Part shown: positions 50,912-60,431 of the stretch, one piece after another
How the letters are laid out: the number at the start of each line of letters is the position of its first letter
Position numbering within the stretch: the stretch's first letter is position 1
Origin: an uncultured Mordavella sp.
GTDB taxonomy: Bacteria; Bacillota; Clostridia; Lachnospirales; Lachnospiraceae
Assembly: GCA_902406105.1 (NCBI GenBank)
Contig: CABPCP010000008.1
Coordinates: 1-63,154, forward strand
Length of the DNA: 63,154 nt
Direction: 5' to 3'
Notes under the pieces: model-generated
Told to the model about the DNA's origin: nothing
Databases searched by the model: none
The model's input: only the letters and a program-made list of their open reading frames with translations
Made by a program: the position numbers and the translations under genes

Positions 50912-53860
50912 TCAGCCCTGTTTCAAACCATGGGCCTGTTTCTTTTCATCGATCTTGCGCTTCAGCTTTCTGTCTATACCGCCCTTACCACCTTTGCGCT
51001 CGTCCTCGATCCGGTTCTGAATGATCCGGGCCAGATGCTGCAATAGCCGCAGACTACCCAAGGCCGCCGACCAATTCCGGTTGCTATGGACACTGTGAAG
51101 AAGCTGGGCAGCATAGACATTCCCCTGATCGGCAGAAGCGGTCAGATAGGAAATGGCTTTTTCCATATCCTGTTCCACCTCCCGGCCATAAAGGAATAAC
51201 TTGCCAAGCTGATACTGAGCAAAAGCATTCCCCTGATCCGCTGACCTGGTAAACCAATATAGCGCCGCTTTCGCATCTTTGGGAATACCTTCATCGGCCA
51301 GATAGAGTTTTCCAAGAAGATATTGAGCGTACTCATGATCCTGCTCGGCGGCTTTCATCAGATAACGTACAGCCCTGGGGATGTCCTTCGGGCATAGCTC
51401 TCCTTGGGAGAAGACCTTGCCCAGCAGATACTGCGCTGCAGAGAATCCTTGATCCGCAGAGAAAGCAAGCAGCTCCATGGCTCTTGGAAGATCCTGCAGA
51501 AGAACCGTTCCTTCCAGCAGCGCTTTCCCCAAGGCATACGCCGCATAGGGATTGTTCCGTGCCGCTGCTCTTTCCAGAAGGAAAACCGCACGGGGAATGT
51601 CCTGGGGAAAATCCACGCCTTGAAGCAATGTTTTTCCTAAGAGGTATTCCGCATAGGGATTTTCTTTCTCCACGGCTTCTTCCAGCCAGCGCAGAGCATA
51701 CTCCGGATTCTTAGGGATCTCTTTTCTTTCCAGAAACAACTTGCCGAGAGTATACATGGCATAATCATGGTCTTTCCCCGCTGCGTCCATGAGATGGTCG
51801 ATTGCCTTTTTCACATCCCGGCCAGAGAAATCTCTACTCAGATACAGTTTCCCCAGGCCATACATGGCATCGGCATTGCCAAGCTCCGCCGCCTTTTCAA
51901 AGTACATTCTGGCCTGCTCTGGATCTTTCTTTGTTCCTGTGCCAGTAAGGTTCATCTGGCCCAGACGATAATACAGCTTGTCATCCGCCATGTTTTGTTC
52001 GATCTCCAGGAATCCCTGATATGCTTGCTTGTACCATTGCTCCGATGCCGCCTGATCCGGCGCAGTGCCAATCCCATTCTGGCACATGCGGCCCAGCTCA
52101 TACTGAGCGTAGGCATTCGGCTTATTCTCATCTGTAGCTGCCATGGTAAACAGAGAAAATGCCTTTTCCTCATTCTGTTGCACGCCCTGGCCCCGGTGAT
52201 ACAGACTGCCCAGGGCATAAGCGGCAAAGGGATTTCCCTCCGCAACCGATTTTTCATACCACTCGGCAGCTTTCAGATAGTCCTGATCCACACCATAGCC
52301 GAAGGCGTACATCTTGCCGATCCGGTATCGGAGATACCCTGGCTTTTCCTCCTTTGGCTCTCTGGCACAGAAAGCAGAGAATGCTTTCCGAAACCATTCC
52401 TGCGCCTGTTCTTCATCCTTTTCACAGCCAAGACCGGACAGAGCCATTTTGCCAAGATCATGCATGGCAAAACCGTTGCCACGCAGGGCTTCTTCCTTCA
52501 GGCCAGCCAGGGCCTGTTCAAAATCCGGTTTGGATGTCTTGGTGCCATAGAGGAACGCACGGGCCTCCTTATATTCATCCGTCCACCAGGTATCCTTCTT
52601 CCGGCCCCAGCCGCCAGAGTAAGAGCGAAAGCCGGGAGGCGGATCTGGTTCGATGGGATCGCCTGCCTGAGAATCTGATCCCGGAGCTTCTGGCATTTCC
52701 GGATCAGGATCATCCTCCTGGGCCGGTTCCTCCACATCCTGCCGGTCAGCATGAATGCCCAGGGCCTCCTGTATCACTGCATTCTTGATCGGCTTGAATT
52801 CTTTATTCTGTGAAAGCGGCACCCGCTGTGGAAGTGCTTCTGTATAGACCTGAAGCGCTTCTTCTTTCTGCTCGTACCACAGATTGTAAAGAGCAGCGAT
52901 CTTTTCATCCGCAGCCAGCTCATCCACGATGGCATCCACCAGGGCTTTCACATCCGATTTCAGATAGCCATAGACCTTTTTTCCCTTAGTTTTGGAGAGC
53001 CGGTCAGCCAAGTGGTGGAGCAGTTCCTCTACCTTGGGATTATCATAAGTTCCTGCATTGATGCGGGAGACGATCTCTGCAATCAGCTCCTTGCTGTGCA
53101 GACGCAGCTCATCCCTCTGAACGGTCTGCTTTTCATAAATGCAGAGCAGATCCTGCTGAAAGATATCCTTGGCCAGGGAAGACCGCATCTTCGCCACGCC
53201 TTGTTTGGTAAGGAAACCTTCCTTCTCTACAGTAGAGTACGCCAGCAGATGGACGTGGGGATGATGGCTCTCATTGTGAAAGGCCGCATACCATTTCAGA
53301 TGATCCATGGGGATTTTCAGGCTATCGGCCAGAGCCTGCGTCTGCGTCCGGAGCATATCCCTCCACCGGACGCCGGTATTGAAACCGAGGCGCTCTGCAT
53401 CTTCCCGGCGCAGAGAAATAATAAGTGTCCACACATTTCCCTGATGAACATTCAGCTCCTGGGATACCTCTTTTAGCTTTACCTGGACACCATCATCCGT
53501 GAACAGCCCATGGCTGCCAAATCGTTCCGCACCGGGCCGGGTGCCGATGTAGTCGGCATAGGTTTTCTGGTTCAGGATCTCATGGGCATTGTCCTCAATG
53601 GCACGGGTGATAAATTCGGAGGCGGCTCCCACGGTCTTTTCTCTCTGGTAGTCCTCATACTCCAGCATAGTGGCGCTATCCGGGAAATCCCGCAGGAGCT
53701 TTTCGATGAGCTGTTGTTGTTTCACTGTTGTGGGAGCCAACTTGAAAGACTCATCGATCTTCTCCACACCTTCACGGGTGGCGATGTAGGTGGCGTACCC
53801 GCCGATGGGCTTTTCCTGATCCGGCTTCAGGTATTTGAACTTGGTGACCAGACGGGCCAT
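50912..53860 (-). CDS. MobP-type relaxase with C-terminal Sel1-like repeats
   Basis: 982 residues. N-terminal relaxase domain (about 1-330) with the metal-binding HUH-type motif FHNESHHPHVHLLAY near residue 210. A linker follows, then from about 450 to 930 a long array of Sel1-like repeats of about 36 residues (typical units: YALGSLYHRGQGVQQNEEKA, YLLGKLYLADEGIPKDAKAA). The relaxase nicks oriT and leads the strand through the channel; the repeat array probably docks protein partners. GGAAGGAGG precedes the start. Confidence 0.9.
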   Translation of the reverse strand: MARLVTKFKYLKPDQEKPIGGYATYIATREGVEKIDESFKLAPTTVKQQQLIEKLLRDFPDSATMLEYEDYQREKTVGAASEFITRAIEDNAHEILNQKTYADYIGTRPGAERFGSHGLFTDDGVQVKLKEVSQELNVHQGNVWTLIISLRREDAERLGFNTGVRWRDMLRTQTQALADSLKIPMDHLKWYAAFHNESHHPHVHLLAYSTVEKEGFLTKQGVAKMRSSLAKDIFQQDLLCIYEKQTVQRDELRLHSKELIAEIVSRINAGTYDNPKVEELLHHLADRLSKTKGKKVYGYLKSDVKALVDAIVDELAADEKIAALYNLWYEQKEEALQVYTEALPQRVPLSQNKEFKPIKNAVIQEALGIHADRQDVEEPAQEDDPDPEMPEAPGSDSQAGDPIEPDPPPGFRSYSGGWGRKKDTWWTDEYKEARAFLYGTKTSKPDFEQALAGLKEEALRGNGFAMHDLGKMALSGLGCEKDEEQAQEWFRKAFSAFCAREPKEEKPGYLRYRIGKMYAFGYGVDQDYLKAAEWYEKSVAEGNPFAAYALGSLYHRGQGVQQNEEKAFSLFTMAATDENKPNAYAQYELGRMCQNGIGTAPDQAASEQWYKQAYQGFLEIEQNMADDKLYYRLGQMNLTGTGTKKDPEQARMYFEKAAELGNADAMYGLGKLYLSRDFSGRDVKKAIDHLMDAAGKDHDYAMYTLGKLFLERKEIPKNPEYALRWLEEAVEKENPYAEYLLGKTLLQGVDFPQDIPRAVFLLERAAARNNPYAAYALGKALLEGTVLLQDLPRAMELLAFSADQGFSAAQYLLGKVFSQGELCPKDIPRAVRYLMKAAEQDHEYAQYLLGKLYLADEGIPKDAKAALYWFTRSADQGNAFAQYQLGKLFLYGREVEQDMEKAISYLTASADQGNVYAAQLLHSVHSNRNWSAALGSLRLLQHLARIIQNRIEDERKGGKGGIDRKLKRKIDEKKQAHGLKQG

Positions 53861-53960
53861 GGGAAACCTCCTTCCATTTTAGAGTAAAGAAAAAGCAGGA
53901 GACCTCGTAAAGAGATTTCCTGCTTGGATACTATATTCCCTTATATAAAATAGACTGATA

Positions 53961-54986
53961 TTAGCTTTGCATCTTCAGTCGTTTGATCAGTTGTCGGGCA
54001 AAGAGTAAAGCGATTTCATCACAAGAATATGCTTTAGAATCTATAGCTTGAATATCTGCAACCGAGGGATACTTGTTCCGTAAATCTTCGTTAGTAATAT
54101 TGTGAACAATCGGCAATATCAATTTCTGTCCATTTCTATTTTGCCTATTCAAGAATTCATTTAGTTCCTTTTCTGTCCATTCACGATCAAAGAAATTTTC
54201 TGAAATTACAATAATAGCAAATTCAGCTTTTTTCGTTCCTTCTAAAATACGGTCTTTCCATTTATCTCCCCATTCAAGAGATTTTTTATCATAAAATATT
54301 TTCACGCCAAGTTTTTCAAGAGAATCGTTCAGCTCATCTACAAGATCAGCTTTGTCCTTGTTGGCATGAGAAAGAAAAACATCATATTCTGGAAGCATAT
54401 TGGCTTGGTATACTGGAACCGTTGTTTTTTCGATACCATTCATTTTATCAATAAATTCCTGATCCTTACTAATACTTTTAAGGCACGATACAAGTTGCCT
54501 ATATGCGTCTAAGTTACGATGAAATAAAATAGTTTTAATTCTTGAACCAAGAGCATGTTCTTTCAAATATTTGTTGTAAAAAATTTCAACATCATTTATC
54601 CAATCTTCACTTGGCTGATTATACTTATGTAAATCAAAATCTTCTGATGCCGCATTAGCTGGAGGCTGAATGCTCTCTGTTCTTTTTAATAAATCATGTA
54701 GTTCCTTTTCAAATTGCGACATACCTAATCTTCTTTCTTGCTCTTTCTTTTCCTCATACAAATAACCATCTTTAAGAATTTGTATACGATAAGGATAGTT
54801 ATCCCCCCATTGAACATGTATCAAACCAGACTCTTTTAATTCCTTAAAACAGCCTCTGAGAATCGTATCATCTCGATTACTTAAATTTTCAAATCTATCT
54901 TTCCAATAATCCGATGCGTTCTCATTATCTACTATCTCTTTCAACAGACTTTCTGCCTCATCGGAAATAACAATTTTATTCTCCAT
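53961..54986 (-). CDS. TIR-domain protein, probable defence effector
   Basis: 341 residues from ATG 54986 (AAGGAG at proper distance; an ATG two codons earlier abuts the site). The N-terminal 75 residues look like a winged helix, the middle is helical, and a TIR domain fills about 200-343: YDVFLSHANKDKADLVDELN, GVKIFYDKKSLEWGDKW, IIVISENFFDREWTEKEL with the glutamate expected for NAD-cleaving TIRs. The gene is much richer in A and T than its neighbours and has its own TATAAT, so it is recent cargo inside the transfer operon. Confidence 0.82.
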   Translation of the reverse strand: MENKIVISDEAESLLKEIVDNENASDYWKDRFENLSNRDDTILRGCFKELKESGLIHVQWGDNYPYRIQILKDGYLYEEKKEQERRLGMSQFEKELHDLLKRTESIQPPANAASEDFDLHKYNQPSEDWINDVEIFYNKYLKEHALGSRIKTILFHRNLDAYRQLVSCLKSISKDQEFIDKMNGIEKTTVPVYQANMLPEYDVFLSHANKDKADLVDELNDSLEKLGVKIFYDKKSLEWGDKWKDRILEGTKKAEFAIIVISENFFDREWTEKELNEFLNRQNRNGQKLILPIVHNITNEDLRNKYPSVADIQAIDSKAYSCDEIALLFARQLIKRLKMQS

Positions 54987-55110
54987 ATACATCTCCTTCT
55001 ATTATATTATCTTGTATTTAATCTCTATCATTCTCATTCTCTTTGCCAATCACTTTTATAAAAATTATTATATCATACTGTACATTTAATTGTAATCTAC
55101 TTTATCCATG

Positions 55111-55548
55111 TCACTCGTCTTTTTCCCATCCTTTCTGCCAGCTCACCGCATCATCAAAAGAGAATGAGCCATTCAGCCTTTTGACTTCCTTGACACATTC
55201 TCCCCGCAGGCGATCCAGTGACACCGGATCGATGTTGTTATTTGCTGCGACCACATTCATCATGACCGCCAGTTCCACGGCCAGCTTGAAGATCATCCGG
55301 TTCTGCCGGTGATCGCTCTCCGCCACAATGCTTTTCAGTGTGGAGGTGACGATATTGGGGAGATAGGTTTTGTTATTCTCTGCGGAAAGATATCCGGCAT
55401 AAAACAACACGGCCTTTTCGATAAACTCGCTCTTACTGTCGCAGTTGTCTTTTTTATAGAGAGTGTCCGCCAACTCCAGGGTGGATGGCCTGATCCAAAG
55501 CTGGAAGCGGCGTTTGATTTCTTTCTTTTTTGCTTCTGTATCCTGCAT
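55111..55548 (-). CDS. unknown conjugation-region protein, possible ribbon-helix-helix/MobC-like accessory
   Basis: 145 residues from ATG 55548 (GGAAGGAGGG upstream; the longer frame is not supported). The N-terminus, KRRFQLWIRPSTLELADTLY with the following SKSEFIEKAVLFYAGYL, has the pattern of a ribbon-helix-helix DNA-binding unit; the rest is helical. It lies next to a gene-free GC-rich segment and upstream of the relaxase, the normal place for an oriT-binding accessory protein. Confidence 0.6.
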   Translation of the reverse strand: MQDTEAKKKEIKRRFQLWIRPSTLELADTLYKKDNCDSKSEFIEKAVLFYAGYLSAENNKTYLPNIVTSTLKSIVAESDHRQNRMIFKLAVELAVMMNVVAANNNIDPVSLDRLRGECVKEVKRLNGSFSFDDAVSWQKGWEKDE

Positions 55549-55952
55549 GGATGAAGCCCTCCTTCCTGATCGTAGGAACCTGTCAAAGCACCGTAACATT
55601 CCTTGAAACCTCTGATTTTCAGAAAATGAAAGCACCTGACCAGGAACCTTTTGTCCAAATCCGGCACCGTAATGATATTTCTTTCAGAAGCGGCGAAAAG
55701 ACTTGAAGCGGCCGGCACTGCCGGACGCAGTGAGCTGGGGCGGAGCCGATCCACGGCACCGTCCCTTTCTCCTGCTTGATTTTCGACCCTGTATCCGCAC
55801 GGGGAACCGTTGCTTCTCTATGGGGAGGGGCCTGCCCTTCACACGGGCCGCAAACGCCTCGCAAACCGGCGGGGAGGGATACTTCCTCGACCTCGTCCAT
55901 AAAATCGCAACACGGGGCCGACAGGCGGCTCACCGGGGCGTTCTTTCTTGCA
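55549..55952. other. 404-nt gene-free segment, candidate oriT region
   Basis: No supported gene on either strand. GC-rich with short inverted repeats such as CCGGCACTGCCGG near 55712-55724. Flanked by the putative DNA-binding accessory gene and the rest of the transfer operon. Position fits an origin of transfer; no nic site is identified. Confidence 0.35.
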
Positions 55953-56627
55953 TCACATTCCCTGGATCTGTGGAGTTGTTTCTTCTGGCTCCTTCTGCTG
56001 GATCTCTTGGCTATGGAGCGCATCTTCAAAGATCTGCTCTCTGGTCTGTAGGGAAAGGCCATTTCTCCTTTCTGCCCGGTAGATCGCTGTGGATACATCT
56101 TTCAACCGATAACTGCGCCACTCCGGATCAGCTTGCTCTTTCACACTGATGATGCCGGAATCAAAATCAAATTCCAGGAGAGCGGTGATGCGTTCATCAT
56201 GCTCCATGGCATCGCATAAGATCGAGAAGGTCAGGTCATCGATGGGCTGATGCTCTCCGAAGGCAACCGCCAGACTGTCCAGCGTGAGTTTCCCCACATC
56301 CTCCTGCAGGAAGTTCCGGTAGCGATAGGCGGCGCTGTAAAACGTATTCCGCAGATCGGAAGTGAAATGAAAATCATCTCCGTCCTCATGGAAATGGATC
56401 ACCGCAAACCGTCTGGCGGCTTCAGCTTCACGCTGTGCCTGTGCTTCTTCCTGACGGATCAGTGCTTCGATTTCCTCACGCTTTTCTTCCGGGACGAGAG
56501 ACGCATAGGTTTCCTCAAAACATTTTCGCAGCACACCTTCGATGGTACGCCCCTGATCGTTCAGCACTTCGTCCAGAGCGGCAAGGCGGTGTTTGTTAAA
56601 ATAAACCGTGACGTCAATATCATTCAT
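55953..56627 (-). CDS. unknown conjugation-operon protein
   Basis: 224 residues, not recognised. The first 45 residues (MNDIDVTVYFNKHRLAALDE) resemble the opening of the 100-residue protein encoded upstream (NVTISFDEEKLTALRLYMEQ), as if they share a ribbon-helix-helix-like unit. A coiled coil (about 50-70) and an acidic globular domain follow. Starts inside the end of the upstream gene (8-nt overlap). Confidence 0.65.
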   Translation of the reverse strand: MNDIDVTVYFNKHRLAALDEVLNDQGRTIEGVLRKCFEETYASLVPEEKREEIEALIRQEEAQAQREAEAARRFAVIHFHEDGDDFHFTSDLRNTFYSAAYRYRNFLQEDVGKLTLDSLAVAFGEHQPIDDLTFSILCDAMEHDERITALLEFDFDSGIISVKEQADPEWRSYRLKDVSTAIYRAERRNGLSLQTREQIFEDALHSQEIQQKEPEETTPQIQGM

Positions 56628-56922
56628 GGGCCATGTCTCCCTTTGATTCGTTCATTGTTCCAGGCATGTTGGGCGGCTGTGTCTTTTTCTCCGGTCTGGG
56701 CCGCCTTGCTCTGGGCGCAGGATCTACCGGTTCGCCAGAGCGCATCTCAATAAATTCCCGCACATTGGACGGGACATGTTTGCCATAGAATCCTTCCATG
56801 GCTTTGGTCAATTCATCTTCAAGCTGCAGATCCTTCTGCTCCATGTAGAGCCGGAGCGCAGTCAGTTTTTCCTCATCAAAGGAAATTGTTACATTGGTTT
56901 TCTTCATAGGTTCCTCCTTCAC
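56620..56922 (-). CDS. DUF6103-like small protein
   Basis: 100 residues (a start at MKKTNVTISFDEE, five codons in, is equally likely). A short beta-helix-helix N-terminus followed by FYGKHVPSNVREFIEMRSGE, the pattern I associate with DUF6103 proteins of Clostridia conjugative elements, and a basic, proline-rich tail. Overlaps both neighbours by a few bases. Role unknown; possibly DNA binding at oriT. Confidence 0.6.
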   Translation of the reverse strand: MKEEPMKKTNVTISFDEEKLTALRLYMEQKDLQLEDELTKAMEGFYGKHVPSNVREFIEMRSGEPVDPAPRARRPRPEKKTQPPNMPGTMNESKGDMAHE

Positions 56923-57977
56923 ATGGAAAGAGCAGGCCCGGAGTCCTGGCTCCAGTCCTGCTCATCCTCACTTACATGATTCATTTTTGCTTGCCCCATG
57001 GGTGTCTGATGGAACACGGTACTGTCTGTACAGCAGTTCGTCCAGTCGGTCTGTTCCATACGGCAGCTCTGGATCAGTGCGCCGGAAAAGTTGCTATGGG
57101 TAAAGATGGCTCCCCGGAAGGTACAGCCATCAGCCGCCATCTTTTTAAAACATGTTTCCTCCGCAGTGACGCCCTTGAGATCACAGGAGAACAAGGTTGC
57201 GTCTGTAAAATCAGAGAAGCACAGTTCCGCCTGCGCCAGATTCGTTTCATACATTCTGGTTCCTGCGAAGATGGCGCTGTTCAGATTCCGATGGCTCAAA
57301 TTCAGCCCGGACAGATCGTATCCGGAGAAGTCAGCCTGTTCGCCGCCCGCATCGTGAAGCCAGAGGACATGTTTAGCGCAAATCACATCGGCGTCCTCCT
57401 GACTGAGCCGGGGAAGTTCTTTTTCTTCATGGGCATATTCCGGGTTCAGCTTGATGCACAGCTCATCGCCCAGGTCATCCAGATACGCAATCTCCGGGCG
57501 GTCCTCCAGCATTCCAACGAGAAGCTGGGCTTCAACTTTATCCAATGCCAGCTCATCTGTCAGTATCCGGTACATTCCGCTCTGCTGGTCGATGATGGCT
57601 TTTTGTGTGTATTGCTCCGCCATTTCCGCCATCTCCTGATTGAATTTTGCTATTGTAGGGTACTGATCCAGGAGATAAAGCTGGCGGGCCTTGGGAAGAA
57701 AAGCATGGTAGCGGGCATAGTCATAGCCTTCTGCGTCAACGAGGATACCATCTTCCTGGTTTTCTCCCAGCACTAACAGGCAGTGCCGGGTTCCGTCCGC
57801 ATCCTGATGCATGACTCCACGGTGTTTGGCAATAAAATCATACTCCGCCAGCGGTGATTGGTAGAAGCGGGCATACTCGCTTTCAGACAGCTCCAACACT
57901 TTCTCTACCACACAATGCTGAGAGCGGATTTCTTCATCCTTGCGATGGAAAAAAGCATAGAGATCCATTCCTGTCAC
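56919..57977 (-). CDS. pentapeptide-repeat protein of the conjugation operon
   Basis: 352 residues. The first 210 are an unrecognised globular domain (MDLYAFFHRKDEEIRSQHC start, EYARFYQSPLAEYDFIAKHR). From about 220 to 330 there are pentapeptide repeats (ADFSGYDLSGLNLSHRNLNS; TNLAQAELCFSDFTDATLFS), which fold into a right-handed helix. Some such proteins mimic DNA and protect gyrase. Overlaps the next gene by ATGA, so part of the operon; the role in transfer is unknown. Confidence 0.75.
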   Translation of the reverse strand: MTGMDLYAFFHRKDEEIRSQHCVVEKVLELSESEYARFYQSPLAEYDFIAKHRGVMHQDADGTRHCLLVLGENQEDGILVDAEGYDYARYHAFLPKARQLYLLDQYPTIAKFNQEMAEMAEQYTQKAIIDQQSGMYRILTDELALDKVEAQLLVGMLEDRPEIAYLDDLGDELCIKLNPEYAHEEKELPRLSQEDADVICAKHVLWLHDAGGEQADFSGYDLSGLNLSHRNLNSAIFAGTRMYETNLAQAELCFSDFTDATLFSCDLKGVTAEETCFKKMAADGCTFRGAIFTHSNFSGALIQSCRMEQTDWTNCCTDSTVFHQTPMGQAKMNHVSEDEQDWSQDSGPALSM

Positions 57978-57980
57978 CTC

Positions 57981-59195
57981 CTATTGCATGACCGGTTCCT
58001 GGGATGCGTCTTCACAGCCCAGGGCATTCCAACGATCCTCAGCCTCTTTCAGATAATGCTGCGCCATGGCTTCGTTCTCCCCGAACAGCACTTCGACATT
58101 CTCTTTCCCATAATGTTTTCCCTTAACATCCGTATTGTAGCGGCCCAGGATATAATGGAGCGGCACATCCTCCATATCAAAAAACTGTCCTCGCATGGTA
58201 CAGGTTTTCTCCAGTGGATCAATCGCTTTGACGATCCCTCCCCGGAAAGAAAAATCACCGGCACCGGCATATGGCTCCGTGTTAATAAATAATACTTCCT
58301 CGCCGAGCTTTACCTCTTTTGCCAGCAGGCAATCCCGCATCCGGCTAATGACCTCACCCCGTTGATGATAGGGATTCCCTTCATCCTGATAGGCATTATC
58401 CGTCATCTCAATGACAGCCAGAGCCTTCTCATAGACCGGCTGGATCTGTGCATCGGTCACGCCAGATTGGAAGAAGTGGCTCCCATGGCTTGGAAAGAAA
58501 TCTGTTAAGCGATCCTCCTGGGGTACCTGAAAGATTTCTTCATAAGTGGCAATCAAGTTAACTGTGCGGATGGATTGGGAGGATTCCTCCGGCTGTTCTC
58601 CATCCTGTGCGTAGCTGCGATCCTCATCCGTTACCCATCGCTCATAGTCCTTCTCGGAACAGTATCCGGCCAGCATAAAGGAAAAGTCTGCAAGGCGCTG
58701 TGCCATACAGCCTGTCAGGGCCACCTGAAGGCCATAGCAACCAGAATAAACTTTTGTTACCTTTGCCTCCAGGACATCGGCCCATTCCGCCTTTCCTTCA
58801 TCTGTCAGGGTGTCCTGGCTTAATTCTCTGATGGTGGTGATCTGGTGTTCTTCCTCGTCATGACACAGATGCACATCGTAAAGATTGCAGCCCATGAGAG
58901 AAAAGAGGTTCATGATTCCAGGTGCGCCGCCTTGATTACAGGCCGGACAGTATTCCAGATGATAGGCCATCTCGATGTTGTCCTCCGTCATGATCAGCTC
59001 GTTGATTTTTTCTTCCTGCTGTAATTCTCTTGCCAGAAGCCTCCCGGCATCGCTGTCAGCAGAGAAATCAAGTCCAAACCGTTCCCGGATTTCCTGAAAG
59101 CTCACTGACCACTTTCCCGTGATGGTGCGCCGGGTTCCTTCCTGGACGAGCGCATCCGCAATCTCTTTGAGCGTAAATTGTTTTTTCTCATTCAT
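57981..59195 (-). CDS. unknown conjugation-operon protein
   Basis: 404 residues, soluble, not recognised. Features: an N-terminal helical segment (KKQFTLKEIADALVQEGTRR), a cysteine pair in YCPACNQGG, an EEDYxRW-like acidic middle and a C-terminal MAQHYLKEAEDRWNALG helix. Two nt before the pentapeptide gene. Conserved position in such operons suggests a structural or regulatory role in transfer, but nothing in the sequence fixes it. Confidence 0.65.
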   Translation of the reverse strand: MNEKKQFTLKEIADALVQEGTRRTITGKWSVSFQEIRERFGLDFSADSDAGRLLARELQQEEKINELIMTEDNIEMAYHLEYCPACNQGGAPGIMNLFSLMGCNLYDVHLCHDEEEHQITTIRELSQDTLTDEGKAEWADVLEAKVTKVYSGCYGLQVALTGCMAQRLADFSFMLAGYCSEKDYERWVTDEDRSYAQDGEQPEESSQSIRTVNLIATYEEIFQVPQEDRLTDFFPSHGSHFFQSGVTDAQIQPVYEKALAVIEMTDNAYQDEGNPYHQRGEVISRMRDCLLAKEVKLGEEVLFINTEPYAGAGDFSFRGGIVKAIDPLEKTCTMRGQFFDMEDVPLHYILGRYNTDVKGKHYGKENVEVLFGENEAMAQHYLKEAEDRWNALGCEDASQEPVMQ

Positions 59196-59249
59196 GTTGT
59201 TTGCTCCATTTCATAAAAATGGGGCAGTCTGTTTTGACCGCCCGTCCTG

Positions 59250-59471
59250 TCACATCCGTACTCGAAGCCCCGCAAGCTGATCGGTCTTTACACCCACCAG
59301 GTACCATCGGTCACTCATTTCAATGCGGGTAGGCACCCACCGGCTGCCGATGAGGACATCAAAGCATTCCCCGCAGTGAAGTCCGCCATAGTAATGCTCC
59401 AGGGAAAAACGGATATCATAACGCCCACTTTCCTTATCGTAAATCAGGGTTCCATGTCTTTTTCGATCCAT
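59250..59471 (-). CDS. DUF5348 family small protein
   Basis: 73 residues, mostly beta: GTLIYDKESGRYDIRF, GECFDVLIG, WYLVGVKTDQLAGLRVRM. Matches the small DUF5348 proteins widespread in Clostridia mobile elements. It sits 9 nt after the CHAP hydrolase gene. Function unknown. Confidence 0.75.
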   Translation of the reverse strand: MDRKRHGTLIYDKESGRYDIRFSLEHYYGGLHCGECFDVLIGSRWVPTRIEMSDRWYLVGVKTDQLAGLRVRM

Positions 59472-59480
59472 AACATCCTC

Positions 59481-60431
59481 CTATTGTGTTGGTGTTTCAT
59501 TATTACTGTTGTCAGTTTCGCCGCCTACCTGCAGAACGCCATAGCCCAGGATCTCATAATAGCCCACGCTGTAGGAGCGCTCCCGGCAGGCATCCCCGGA
59601 GTTTCCTTCGATGGTGTGGACGGTTCCATTCTCCACACTGGCTACAATCCCAACATGATCGGACACACCATCCTGCCCATTGTCCGCCCAATCAAAAAAG
59701 ATAATCATGCCGGGGGAAGGGGTTTCTGTTCCCGCCAGCCATTGGTTCCTTTGCTGGAACCAACTGACGCCATCGGAGCAGAGGGAGAACTTCGGGCAGA
59801 TACCACGGTCAATGTAACCGCACTGATCGGCACACCAGGAGACGAAACAAGCGCACCATTCCACACGGGATTCAAATCCGTACCAGCTCCAGTAGGGCTG
59901 CCCGCCTTCGTTGCCAAGCTGAGACTGGGCCACGGAGACGATCTCCTGATTGACACCCACGATGAGCTGGGTGAACTCTGCCGCATCGATGTCCGTTCCG
60001 AAGGCGGCATTGACGGCGGCGATGAGCTGCTCGTCTGTCTGATCCGGCGCAAAGCAGCCCACCAGCTTATTCACAAAATCCGGCTCAAAGGAAAATTCAT
60101 AGAGAGCGGTCACATAGAGTACCTGGGCCTCCCGCACCTTCTGCCAGTCATAACCGGCGGCGGTCATGGCATCCTCGATGGCGTACATGGTATCCTCCAC
60201 GCCCTGGAGCTTGGCGATTTCCTCGGCAGAGAGGTTCTGTTCCACCATCTGCTGAAGCTCTGCGGTATCAAATTCAATGGTACCGTTGAAGATGGAGACG
60301 ATGGCCACGATAGGCATCACAATGATGATAATGATGCCCAGGACGATCCCGCCCACCACCTTGAGTACCTTTTTGTCTGTGAGAAGGGATACGGCAATCT
60401 TTTTAAGCGCCGCCCCCACAGTGGCGCTCAT
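59481..60431 (-). CDS. CHAP-domain peptidoglycan hydrolase of the conjugation apparatus
   Basis: 316 residues: a membrane helix (about 25-47, rich in isoleucine and valine), a helical linker, then a CHAP domain (about 165-310) with the catalytic cysteine in VEWCACFVSWC and histidine in SDHVGIVAS. Membrane-tethered hydrolases of this kind open the cell wall for the type IV channel (VirB1-like role). Starts in an ATGA overlap with the VirB4 gene, so co-translated. Confidence 0.87.
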   Translation of the reverse strand: MSATVGAALKKIAVSLLTDKKVLKVVGGIVLGIIIIIVMPIVAIVSIFNGTIEFDTAELQQMVEQNLSAEEIAKLQGVEDTMYAIEDAMTAAGYDWQKVREAQVLYVTALYEFSFEPDFVNKLVGCFAPDQTDEQLIAAVNAAFGTDIDAAEFTQLIVGVNQEIVSVAQSQLGNEGGQPYWSWYGFESRVEWCACFVSWCADQCGYIDRGICPKFSLCSDGVSWFQQRNQWLAGTETPSPGMIIFFDWADNGQDGVSDHVGIVASVENGTVHTIEGNSGDACRERSYSVGYYEILGYGVLQVGGETDNSNNETPTQ

